Notes: generated by a model from the letters alone, not told the origin. A stretch of DNA of 7,780 nt from an uncultured bacterium (GCA_946885425.1 CAMPGJ010000049.1:1-7780); one strand, 5' to 3'; counted from the stretch's first letter, positions 1 through 6,485 are shown. Program-made: numbers and translations.

Positions 1-331
1 ATATTATAATAATAAGCAAATAAGATCAGGACCATTATTTCAGCCACAATTCAAAGCAGTCCGAGTAGAAACAGATGAACAATTACTCCATGTCTCAAGA
101 TATATCCATCTAAATCCATCCACCGGCTACATCGTCAATGTTGAGGATTTACCAAGCTATCCTTGGTCTTCTTTAACTTGCTACACAGAGAGCTCAAACA
201 AATTCCCTTTCGTAAGTCCGGATTTAATTCTAGGGTTAGTGGGTAAAAAAACAACCTATACCAATTTTATTTTTGACCAAGCTGACTATCAAAGAGAACT
301 AGCAAAAATCAAACATCTCACGCTGGAATGA
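1..331 (+). CDS. REP-associated / IS200-like Y1 tyrosine transposase, C-terminal part (5' end outside window)
   Basis: This is an open frame entering from the left edge (codons start at base 2) and ending in TGA at 329-331, leaving 109 residues. The stretch RSGPLFQPQFKAV, then SRYIHLNP about 25 residues later and YPWSSL about 17 residues after that, is the typical C-terminal half of Y1_Tnp-domain transposases of the REP-associated (RAYT/TnpA-REP) group. These single-strand DNA nucleases cut and join at palindromic hairpins through an HUH metal site and a catalytic tyrosine. The HUH motif must lie before the window; the Tyr-Tyr pair at the very start may be near the catalytic tyrosine, but this cannot be settled here. 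The gene converges on the histidine kinase, with 63 bases between the two stops, and a REP-like hairpin lies in that gap. Family assignment is firm; intactness is unknown because the start is missing. Confidence 0.87.
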   Translation, partial: YYNNKQIRSGPLFQPQFKAVRVETDEQLLHVSRYIHLNPSTGYIVNVEDLPSYPWSSLTCYTESSNKFPFVSPDLILGLVGKKTTYTNFIFDQADYQRELAKIKHLTLE

Positions 332-340
332 AGAAACACC

Positions 341-375
341 CCGGAATCTGAAGCTATTTGATTCCCGGAGTCTAC
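341..375 (-). repeat. REP-like hairpin with GTAG foot; possible bidirectional terminator
   Basis: The plus strand has CCGGAATC at 341-348 and GATTCCCGG at 360-368, an inverted repeat of 8 pairs with one bulged base and an 11-base loop. Read on the minus strand the order is GTAG (375-372), three bases, then the stem. A GTAG just 5' of an imperfect hairpin is the layout of REP elements recognised by REP-associated transposases, and the transposase gene ends only 10 bases away. The hairpin also sits between two convergent stops. On the minus strand it is followed by a moderately T-rich run (TGTTTCTTC), so it may also end kinase transcription. The structure is seen in the sequence; both functions are inferred. 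Confidence 0.5.
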
Positions 376-394
376 TAGGTTTAGAGCTCGGGAT

Positions 395-2509
395 TTATCT
401 TTTGTAGGGGACTGTGAAATAGAAGGTTGATCCTTTACCTAGTTCGCTTTCCACCCAAATCTTGCCTTTGTGTCGCCGTATTATCTCAGCAGAGATATAT
501 AAACCTAATCCAAAACCACTGATGTTTTTATCCTCAACAGCACTTCTATAAAATCTTTTAAAAATTTTCTTCTGATCTTTCTTAGCTATACCTTCCCCTG
601 AATCCTGAATACCTACAAGTACATGATCATTCTCATCTGATAACCTTACACTAACGTCTTTACCGCCGGGTGAGTATTTTATCGCGTTTGTAAGCAAATT
701 ACTCATTACCTGTTCCAGGCGGTTATCATCTCCATATACCATTCTCTTTATTTCTCCTTCTACCAGAATCTTATGGGTATCTGTTGTGTACTGGACTTCA
801 CTGACAACCCGTCTAACCATACTATCAAAGTTAAATTCTTCTTCTCTAAGAATAAGTTTTCCAGCTTCTATATTGCTGATATTTAATAAATCATTAATAA
901 GATTCGTTATCCGGTCAGCTTGCTTATCTATTCTCTCCAGAAGAAGAATATTTTTAGTGTTATTTTCTCTTTCAGATTTTCTATGAAGGACTTGTGCCAA
1001 AGCTTTTATAGAAGTAATGGGCGTTCGCAACTCATGAGAAGCTACACCAAGAAATTCATCTTTTAATTTATCGAGCTCCTGTAACTTTCCATGAGCTATT
1101 TTTAATTCCCCTGTGGCCTTTTCAATCTGCTCACGCAGTGTCACATTAAACCGCTGGATCTCTTCATATGAACTGGCATTTCGTATCGCCAGAGACATCT
1201 CCGGCACAAATATATCCAGAACATTAACATCTTGTTGTGTATATATCTCACCTGTTTTTTTCTCCCCTAAGAGAAGAAGCCCTTCGTTTTTACCATGCTC
1301 GCGCAGAGGTAAGCTGACAACCATATTAAGTTTCCGTAACAATTGTTTATTCTTCATTTCCTTCTCCTCATCCAAGATAACCCGTCTTTTCAATGATAAT
1401 AGTTTATAAATTGTTTCTTTATCATAGTTCGGATGCTTCAGATTTCCTTCTTGGATAATTAAAAATTTTCCATCCTTCCCGTATGTTATAAAAGCTCCAT
1501 GAGCAATATGCAGCGCCTTAAGAAGATCATGGAGGGTCCTTTGAGTCAACTCTTTGAGCTTAAATGTAGAAGCAATAGTCGTAGTCAACGTAAGAATAAC
1601 CTCATCTGTATTATATTTGCCCTTAAAAAATATTTTATCTGTATGAGATTCCAAAAGTTTCTTTAATGGTTCATACGTCAAAGCAAGAATTAAAGCGAGA
1701 GTTGAAGATACTATCATCTGCTGAATAGTAATTTGTTTTCCCAGAAAATATGGGCTCACTGAAAATATACCGATCGTATAAAGCGTTGCCAATATAGCAA
1801 GAAGGAGCGTGTATGCTAGCGAACGGGCAATCACAAGGCGTATTTCCATAAGCCGGTGTTTGATAATCGAATATGTAATAAAGCCCACAAATACAAGCGT
1901 AAATATCGGCCCCAATATGACTAACTCAGAAAAACTGAGAAGAACAACGAAAAGAAAATTCGTCAATATGAGCAAACTAAACGTGACTGTTATACCAAAA
2001 ACTAAATATTTTAACTGGAGTTTTTCTAGCCCATGCGATTTCCTATATTTCAAGAATATCTCTACAAATCCTCCAAACGTGGAACCGATAAGTAACAGCC
2101 CATACAACGGTATCGCAGGACCGGGAGTTGGCTTAACACCATTTTCCAAGGAAACACTCTCGAATAGAAGAGGAGTGAATGAAATACCGGCAACCACCAA
2201 TGAGAGTGAAAATAACATAAAAAGAATAAATTTATTCGTTTTCAATTCCGGGCCGGGAAACGCTTTTGAAAATAGATAAAGAACAGGTCCCATTGGCGCT
2301 GTAATTACCATGACCATACGAATCCAAAAAAGTGTTTCCTCTTCAGTAGAAGAATGAAGAGAAAAATAATTTGCCACAGTCCAGCAAGCAAAAATGAGCG
2401 TCAAAAAAGTGAGCAACTTATGTGTAGCGCTATTGGGATTTTTCTGATAACTAATAATACCCAAGACGATATTGATAATTGATGTAATAAAAATAATTAG
2501 TAAAATCAT
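395..2509 (-). CDS. Multi-pass membrane sensor histidine kinase with GAF-like domain
   Basis: This 704-residue kinase should sit in the cytoplasmic membrane and phosphorylate a response regulator. Residues 1-280 hold about eight or nine hydrophobic segments (near 1-20, 31-50, 61-80, 93-113, 134-152, 167-190, 195-215, 228-252 and 264-279), resembling the N-terminal 7TM-type sensor regions of histidine kinases. Residues about 300-445 look like a GAF domain, and 446-482 are a probable coiled-coil linker. The HisKA H-box is ASHELRTPI with phospho-acceptor His492. The ATPase part shows the N-box (Asn604, Asn608), the G1 box DSGEG at 636-640, the F-box FKRFYR at 650-655 and the G2 box GFGLGL at 665-670, so the kinase looks fully active. 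The ATG lies 2 bases after the stop of the E1-like gene, which argues for co-transcription and translational coupling. A GAGG lies about 20 bases upstream, too far for a strong ribosome site. No response regulator is in the window. The signal sensed is unknown. Confidence 0.93.
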   Translation of the reverse strand: MILLIIFITSIINIVLGIISYQKNPNSATHKLLTFLTLIFACWTVANYFSLHSSTEEETLFWIRMVMVITAPMGPVLYLFSKAFPGPELKTNKFILFMLFSLSLVVAGISFTPLLFESVSLENGVKPTPGPAIPLYGLLLIGSTFGGFVEIFLKYRKSHGLEKLQLKYLVFGITVTFSLLILTNFLFVVLLSFSELVILGPIFTLVFVGFITYSIIKHRLMEIRLVIARSLAYTLLLAILATLYTIGIFSVSPYFLGKQITIQQMIVSSTLALILALTYEPLKKLLESHTDKIFFKGKYNTDEVILTLTTTIASTFKLKELTQRTLHDLLKALHIAHGAFITYGKDGKFLIIQEGNLKHPNYDKETIYKLLSLKRRVILDEEKEMKNKQLLRKLNMVVSLPLREHGKNEGLLLLGEKKTGEIYTQQDVNVLDIFVPEMSLAIRNASSYEEIQRFNVTLREQIEKATGELKIAHGKLQELDKLKDEFLGVASHELRTPITSIKALAQVLHRKSERENNTKNILLLERIDKQADRITNLINDLLNISNIEAGKLILREEEFNFDSMVRRVVSEVQYTTDTHKILVEGEIKRMVYGDDNRLEQVMSNLLTNAIKYSPGGKDVSVRLSDENDHVLVGIQDSGEGIAKKDQKKIFKRFYRSAVEDKNISGFGLGLYISAEIIRRHKGKIWVESELGKGSTFYFTVPYKR

Positions 2510-2511
2510 AA

Positions 2512-3675
2512 TTATAAAATCACTTTTTCCTCAGGAACTACATCACCTTTTAAATAATCAATTATCGCGTCACGAACCCCCGCAGCGGATTTACGTGCCG
2601 CACCGCCATCCTGCGGCCAGTAGGGAAGTCCTTTATTATTTGCACGTCTCAGCAGGTTGTCCGGAATATTACGCTCACCAATAACCTTTGTTGCCAAATC
2701 TGTTATTTCTTCAAAATTCAACCGCTGTTGAAAAGAATCAAGATCACTAGGTGAAAGTCTTCCGCCAAAAGGTTCATCATCAGGATATTCAAAATGAACA
2801 ACAGCACTTTTACCGATATCAGTACCCATCACAAGGGGAATCCCGGCTTCTTTAGCAGCGTGGCGGATTGCCAGTTTCATTGGCAGATTATCTACTTCTT
2901 CAATCACAATATCTGCATCAGCAAGCAGTGTATGTATAGGAACTACCCCCGGTTTCTCCTGAGTAGCTACATTGTAAGGATAACATTCAATAACAGCATA
3001 AGGATTGGTTTCATAAGCAAATTTAGTAAAATCAATCGCGTGATTTTCACCTATCTTACTCACATCCGAATGTGGGTATCTATTGAAATCATGCAGATCC
3101 ACTGCTCCGCCATCAGCTACAGCCAAATTCTGGGCTCCACTCTGGACTAATAAATATCCAATAGATGCTCCTACTCCCATACCAGCAATTGCAATCTTCG
3201 TCTTCCGCAAAGTATCTTGCACGTCTTCAGGTATAATAAGCGTTTCTCTTGACGAGATTATTTGATAAAAATCTTCTTCTTGAGGCAACCGCACAAATCT
3301 TCCTTCACGCTTCCAGGAGAACTCGGCGACTACTGAATTCTCAGCTTTATCATTATGACGGACATAATTATCAAGTTCTTTCTCACGTCCGGCAAAATAT
3401 CCTGGGGGATGATCTAACTTCGCACGATCAGCGAGATGTCTCTGGAAATTATTAACAAAAATATCTCTTTCTTGAGCCCGCTTTAATGCACGATCTCCTG
3501 AAAATGACCTGGGGAGGACACCTCTATTGCCTGGATAGTTTTTGACTGCATTATGTAAAGCCCGTCTATCACTAGTATTTGACAAGTCATAGAGGCTCAC
3601 ATGAGGGATTTCCGGGTGATTTTCCTTATTCCCTTCATTTGATTCCATACTGCGTATAAAGTGTTCACCTCTCAT
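2512..3675 (-). CDS. ThiF/E1-like adenylating protein lacking the catalytic and zinc cysteines
   Basis: From the ATG at 3675 this gives 387 residues. Residues 158-295 form a ThiF/MoeB/E1 Rossmann fold: nucleotide loop GMGVG (165-169), Asp188 at the end of strand 2, the DLHDFNRY segment with Asn198 and Arg199 (the conserved NR of E1s), Lys207, and VDN at 261-263, equivalent to the DN of MoeB. Such proteins adenylate a C-terminal carboxylate with ATP. The only cysteine is Cys231, before the VDN motif; there is no later catalytic Cys and no CxxC zinc pair, as in the peptide-adenylating MccB rather than ThiF or MoeB. About 150 N-terminal residues, hydrophilic and charged, are of no family I recognise. 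The open frame runs back to 3819, but that part lies antiphase within the conserved end of the upstream gene. I chose 3675, whose ATG overlaps the upstream TGA region by 11 bases; 3648 is the alternative. Fold confident, substrate unknown. Confidence 0.85.
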   Translation of the reverse strand: MRGEHFIRSMESNEGNKENHPEIPHVSLYDLSNTSDRRALHNAVKNYPGNRGVLPRSFSGDRALKRAQERDIFVNNFQRHLADRAKLDHPPGYFAGREKELDNYVRHNDKAENSVVAEFSWKREGRFVRLPQEEDFYQIISSRETLIIPEDVQDTLRKTKIAIAGMGVGASIGYLLVQSGAQNLAVADGGAVDLHDFNRYPHSDVSKIGENHAIDFTKFAYETNPYAVIECYPYNVATQEKPGVVPIHTLLADADIVIEEVDNLPMKLAIRHAAKEAGIPLVMGTDIGKSAVVHFEYPDDEPFGGRLSPSDLDSFQQRLNFEEITDLATKVIGERNIPDNLLRRANNKGLPYWPQDGGAARKSAAGVRDAIIDYLKGDVVPEEKVIL

Positions 3676-4363
3676 GTCGACGATATTGCTCCAACAGAGT
3701 TTCTGGATAGATATATAATCTAGGCTCCCAGTGTCTCCAATATCTCGGGAACATATCAAAAACCTCCTTTGCTTCGTTAGACTCTTCACGCAATGTAGCC
3801 CCAGGCACCTGTTGAACATCTATTCCTCCTTCAGAATAATATTCTTTCACCATGTTTGGCATAATCGCATATACGCGTTCAAGTGGGATCTCCCTTTCAT
3901 TCGCAATTTCCAGTCCTTTTTTGGTGAGCTCAGTGAGGAGAAACTCGCGGTGTCCCACATGCTTTTTAATGGCAAAACGGCCAAACTCGCCAATTGTACT
4001 ACCTGGAACATGTGCATATTCATCATGCATATGCATAAGATGGAGAGCATCGATATCTTCACCATACGTAAGCTGCAATGTCGCTATTACCTCCCTCCGC
4101 GAAGATTCAGTTTCTGAAGCGACCAGTGTTATAGAAGGCCTTTTATTATTCTCTTTATAGAATTTTTTATATACATCATCCTCAGATAAATAAGGATTAT
4201 GCTCGCTATATCTGCTCGCCACCAACCATTTTGCAGATTCCAATTCTTTATTATCTGCTTCTCCAAACTCTACTGTTTGCGGAAAAACAACATTTTCTTT
4301 ACGAGAAGATCCCTCTCCAACAGCTTTCTCAACAATATGTGGACTTCCTCTTTCTACAGACAT
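3665..4363 (-). CDS. FeeM/LuxI-like GNAT-fold N-acyltransferase
   Basis: This is a 232-residue soluble protein with no signal peptide. It resembles the autoinducer-synthase/N-acyl amino acid synthase branch of the GNAT superfamily: a WLVASRY segment near the N-terminus (45-51, compare the RYxVF region of LuxI), two central strands around 77-100, then GEFGRFAI at 125-132. The last corresponds to the E-hGRhAV strand that precedes the acyl-donor site in FeeM-like proteins. A helix (138-156) and a later strand (VYAIM, 164-168) complete the fold. Known relatives join an acyl chain from acyl-ACP or acyl-CoA to an amino acid or to homoserine-like amines; which donor and acceptor apply here cannot be read. 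The first 30 residues are variable and probably disordered. The gene overlaps the E1-like gene by 11 bases, so the two are probably translated together. Assignment rests on motif resemblance, so a more distant GNAT acetyltransferase remains possible. Confidence 0.68.
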   Translation of the reverse strand: MSVERGSPHIVEKAVGEGSSRKENVVFPQTVEFGEADNKELESAKWLVASRYSEHNPYLSEDDVYKKFYKENNKRPSITLVASETESSRREVIATLQLTYGEDIDALHLMHMHDEYAHVPGSTIGEFGRFAIKKHVGHREFLLTELTKKGLEIANEREIPLERVYAIMPNMVKEYYSEGGIDVQQVPGATLREESNEAKEVFDMFPRYWRHWEPRLYIYPETLLEQYRRHER

Positions 4364-4365
4364 GG

Positions 4366-4422
4366 TTTTTATACTACCTGTTTAATGCATGAGTAAAGTA
4401 AGAGAATGTAAAAGTTGTGTAA
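4366..4422 (-). promoter_or_regulatory. Possible promoter with helically phased TTAC repeats upstream of the acyltransferase
   Basis: In the 78-base gap before the acyltransferase, the minus strand carries four TTAC words, whose plus-strand GTAA copies begin at 4393, 4398, 4408 and 4419. Their spacings of 5, 10 and 11 bases place them on one or two faces of the helix, as in tandem sites of OmpR/PhoB-type regulators. Just downstream are TTTACT, an 18-base spacer and TATAAA, the latter ending 4 bases before the ATG; an overlapping TAGTAT lies 6 bases before it. A start that close would give a leaderless or nearly leaderless mRNA. AGGT, 12 bases before the ATG, is the only Shine-Dalgarno candidate. 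All of this is weak pattern evidence in AT-rich DNA. Confidence 0.25.
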
Positions 4423-4441
4423 GGGAGACTACATTTTGGCC

Positions 4442-4711
4442 TTAATGTTCGCCTTTATCAATATCACGGGCTATATCAAGCTCTTCGGGGTGCTCGGTAT
4501 CTTCACCTAATTGTTGGCCGACATCCTGTGCATTCTGCAGCGTATCATCATCTGATTCTGGATCAGGAGCTGTGCCGCTGATTGATTGCTCCCCCTGATT
4601 ATATGGCTGTTCATTCGGAGTCTGAGTGGTATTGGCTTCATCATTCTGGTTTAAAGAGATGGCATCAGACTCGTCATCTCCCTTGTCTATCGTCTTAGGA
4701 TCATCATTCAT
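4442..4711 (-). CDS. Small, highly acidic, probably disordered protein of unknown function
   Basis: This is an 89-residue product from the ATG at 4711. The frame can be extended to a TTG at 4738, adding nine mostly hydrophobic residues (SFFFKVFI), but those codons are largely the poly-A/T tract and I prefer the ATG. About 26 residues are Asp or Glu against three Lys and one Arg, with many Gln, Asn, Ser and Thr, no Cys or Trp and one Tyr, so a stable globular fold is unlikely. The word IDKG occurs at both ends (8-11 and 84-87). No family is recognised. It lies 78 bases upstream of the acyltransferase on the same strand, so it may belong to that module, possibly as a substrate or regulator; this is inferred from position only. 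No convincing Shine-Dalgarno sequence or promoter was found in the AT-rich gap 4712-4790. Confidence 0.6.
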   Translation of the reverse strand: MNDDPKTIDKGDDESDAISLNQNDEANTTQTPNEQPYNQGEQSISGTAPDPESDDDTLQNAQDVGQQLGEDTEHPEELDIARDIDKGEH

Positions 4712-4790
4712 AATGAATACTTTAAAAAAAAATGACAATAAATGAATAAAAAACCTGTAGGACTAGTGTAAGATATGCGGTTTAGTTAGT

Positions 4791-5882
4791 TTATTTGTAG
4801 AAATTTTTAATTGCGGCAGTCACCTGTAATACCTCTTCTTGTTCCATCAAAGGATGAAGGGGAAGTGAGAGAAGCTTTCCGGCCATTTCTTCTGTCTTCT
4901 CAAGTGTAAGATTATTATATTCTTTGTAACACTTCTGTTTATGGATGGGGATAGGGTAGTGAACAAGTGACTGGATTTGTTGTTCTTTCAAATGGTGCAT
5001 CAGCTCATCACGCTTTTCTGCTTGTATAACAAAAAGATGAAAAATATGTATTGCTCCTTCTCTCTGATGAGGAAGCTCTATCTGGTCAACGCCCGCCAAT
5101 TCACTCATATACAGCTGCGCCAGTTCATACCGCTTGCGGTTCATCATATCAAGCTGCTTCAGCTTCACGCGTAAAACAGCAGCCTGCACCTCATCCAGAC
5201 GACTATTTAATCCCTTTACTTCATGATGATACCGGTCGCTCTGTCCATAATTTCTCAGTTCCAAACATTTCAGATATAATTCTTCCGAGTTAACAGTTAT
5301 AGCTCCACCATCACCATAAGCACCAAGGTTCTTAGTAGGGTAAAAACTAAAAGCTGCCATAGTACCTAAACTACCTGCTTTTTTATCTTTATACATAGCC
5401 CCCGCAGCCTGACATGCATCTTCTACCACTACCAACCCGTGTTTATCGGCAATTGCCATGATTGCCTCCATATCTACTATCTGACCGAACAAGTGAACAG
5501 GCACTATAGCTTTCGTACGGGGTGTGATGAGTGATTCCAGTTTGCTGCTATCCATATGATAAAAATCATCAATATCAGCAAAAACCGGAGTAGCCCCAAC
5601 ATTACTAATCGCAAGAGCAGTGGCTACAGCAGAATTAGATACGGTAATAACTTCATCACCAGGACCAACTTCTAAAGCCATAAGGGATATTTGAAGAGCT
5701 TCCAGACCATTCCCTACACCAACAGCATATTTAGTCCCTGTATACCGGGCAAATTCTCTCTCAAATTCCACGACTTTCCTACCCAGAATGTACCAGCCAG
5801 ATTCGAGAACATCCTGAATAGCCCGATTGACATCAGTCTGAAAAAATTCATATTCCTTTTTAAAATCATTCATTACTACCAT
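4791..5882 (-). CDS. DegT/DnrJ/EryC1/StrS-family PLP sugar aminotransferase (FdtB/QdtB-like)
   Basis: This is a full-length 363-residue member of the PLP-dependent sugar aminotransferases, soluble in the cytoplasm. Visible features are the GNGLEAL phosphate-binding turn (57-63), HLFGQ at 130-134, EDACQA at 154-159 with Asp155 that contacts the PLP ring nitrogen, the SFYPTKNLG segment with Schiff-base Lys184, GDGGA at 190-194, and NSRLDEVQAA at 226-235. Transferring an amino group, usually from glutamate, to a 3- or 4-keto dTDP-sugar is the family reaction. The next gene upstream is a 3,4-ketoisomerase, so C-3 amination to dTDP-Fuc3N or dTDP-Qui3N is the likely step; the two products cannot be told apart by eye. 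The start at 5882 has an AGAGG 8 bases upstream, better placed than for the Met four codons in. The preceding 105-base gap is mostly a repeat. Confidence 0.92.
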   Translation of the reverse strand: MVVMNDFKKEYEFFQTDVNRAIQDVLESGWYILGRKVVEFEREFARYTGTKYAVGVGNGLEALQISLMALEVGPGDEVITVSNSAVATALAISNVGATPVFADIDDFYHMDSSKLESLITPRTKAIVPVHLFGQIVDMEAIMAIADKHGLVVVEDACQAAGAMYKDKKAGSLGTMAAFSFYPTKNLGAYGDGGAITVNSEELYLKCLELRNYGQSDRYHHEVKGLNSRLDEVQAAVLRVKLKQLDMMNRKRYELAQLYMSELAGVDQIELPHQREGAIHIFHLFVIQAEKRDELMHHLKEQQIQSLVHYPIPIHKQKCYKEYNNLTLEKTEEMAGKLLSLPLHPLMEQEEVLQVTAAIKNFYK

Positions 5883-5890
5883 ACTATTTT

Positions 5891-5896
5891 CCTCTT
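5891..5896 (-). promoter_or_regulatory. Ribosome binding site of the aminotransferase gene
   Basis: The minus strand reads AAGAGG, then AAAATAGT, then ATG, which is standard Shine-Dalgarno spacing of 8 bases for the ATG at 5882. It fixes that start over the second ATG nine bases downstream. It is the only strong ribosome site in the window. Confidence 0.7.
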
Positions 5897-5906
5897 TCTT
5901 CTGATT

Positions 5907-5986
5907 GGTTCTGCGTTCATGTTCTGCTTAGTTCAGCGAGGCATTAGCGCGGAACCACTCAGAACCCTAAGCAGAACTACTCAGAA
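5907..5986 (-). repeat. Palindromic REP-like element built from degenerate TTCTG units
   Basis: Plus-strand GTTCTGCTTAG (5921-5931) and CTAAGCAGAAC (5967-5977) are a perfect 11-bp inverted repeat. Inside it, GTTCAGCG (5931-5938) pairs with CGCGGAAC (5948-5955) with one mismatch, giving a long bulged hairpin. On the minus strand GTAG (5980-5977) sits at the foot of the outer stem. The outer parts repeat a 10-12 base word on the minus strand: TTCTGAGTAG, TTCTGCTTAGGG, TTCTGAGTGG, TTCCGCGC. The element starts one base past the ketoisomerase stop codon and fills most of the gap to the aminotransferase. It could be a mobile REP-like repeat, an RNA hairpin that tunes readthrough, or both. Confidence 0.75.
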
Positions 5987-5987
5987 T

Positions 5988-6485
5988 TTAAACCTGTACA
6001 GATCTTCTCGATACTTTCTTGCCTGCTAATGCACTAAAGCTTTTGTAATCCCGGATATAGTCCTTCTCATCATAATACTCGGAGGCTGCTACGAGCAATA
6101 CGGTATCTTTAGTAAAATCTTCCATCTCATGCCACATCATTTTATCCAGAAAAATACCTTTATTTGATTGATCCAGAATGACTTTTTCGCGTTCCTGACC
6201 ATTATCCAGAACAATCGTGATACTGCCTTTGATACAGAAGAGAACCTGACGTGTCTCATGATGAGCGTGGAAGCCTCTTTTAGCGTCTTTTACAACATCA
6301 GCAATATAATAAAACCGCTTTACAGAAAAGGGGAGATGATTATTGCCCTCAGCAAAGCAGAGGAATCCTTCGTCTTCGATCTTTGGCAAAGTGATCATAT
6401 ACGAAAGCCTCGTCTTACGCATTTTATGCGGTTCCCGCAATTTAGGCGCTGTACTCAAATTATGTTTGTTATTTCCGTTTTTCAT
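5988..6485 (-). CDS. FdtA/QdtA/WxcM-like dTDP-4-oxo-6-deoxy-glucose 3,4-ketoisomerase (cupin)
   Basis: This is a 165-residue cytoplasmic cupin. The block RGFHAHHETRQ (70-80) followed by CIKGSITIVLDNG (84-96) matches the FdtA/QdtA/WxcM family, where the two histidines of the HAH motif (here His73 and His75) act in moving the keto group from C-4 to C-3 of dTDP-4-keto-6-deoxyglucose. A second conserved part, MMWHEM (116-121), lies at the end of the barrel. The 3-keto product is the substrate expected for the aminotransferase encoded next. The family normally begins about 10 residues before the LPKI motif (33-36), so the first 21 residues look like an extension; the Met at base 6422, giving 144 residues, is a serious alternative start. 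Neither start has a clear ribosome site. Whether galacto (FdtA) or gluco (QdtA) product is formed cannot be decided. Confidence 0.87.
   Translation of the reverse strand: MKNGNNKHNLSTAPKLREPHKMRKTRLSYMITLPKIEDEGFLCFAEGNNHLPFSVKRFYYIADVVKDAKRGFHAHHETRQVLFCIKGSITIVLDNGQEREKVILDQSNKGIFLDKMMWHEMEDFTKDTVLLVAASEYYDEKDYIRDYKSFSALAGKKVSRRSVQV

Noticed and set aside
1809..2279. 156-codon plus-strand frame opposite the kinase membrane region
   Set aside because: It is antisense to clear transmembrane coding sequence, has no motif, and is rich in Asn, Ser and Arg as expected from reversed hydrophobic codons.
3676..3819. N-terminal extension of the E1-like reading frame to 435 residues
   Set aside because: This stretch lies out of frame within the C-terminal coding part of the acyltransferase, whose end (YWRHWEPRLYIYP) reads like real protein. 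The extension is Cys/Arg/Ser-rich and unlike the rest of the E1-like protein.
3847..4160. Additional overlapping frames on both strands inside the acyltransferase gene
   Set aside because: They are alternative-frame readings of a well-supported gene, with odd composition (many Cys, Met, Ser) and no recognisable motif.
4712..4738. TTG start adding nine residues (a hydrophobic stretch) to the acidic protein, possibly a signal segment
   Set aside because: Too short for a signal peptide or membrane anchor, encoded mostly by a homopolymeric A/T tract, and an ATG follows with more typical coding sequence.
4709..4740. Promoter TTGTCA with a 17-base spacer and CATTAT before the acidic protein
   Set aside because: The -10 match is only 4 of 6 and would overlap the start codon, so transcription would begin inside the gene.
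4743..4790. Possible intrinsic terminator after the aminotransferase
   Set aside because: The minus strand has GGTTTTTT, but the only upstream partner is a 5-bp AAACC stem with a loop of more than 20 bases. That is too weak to call.
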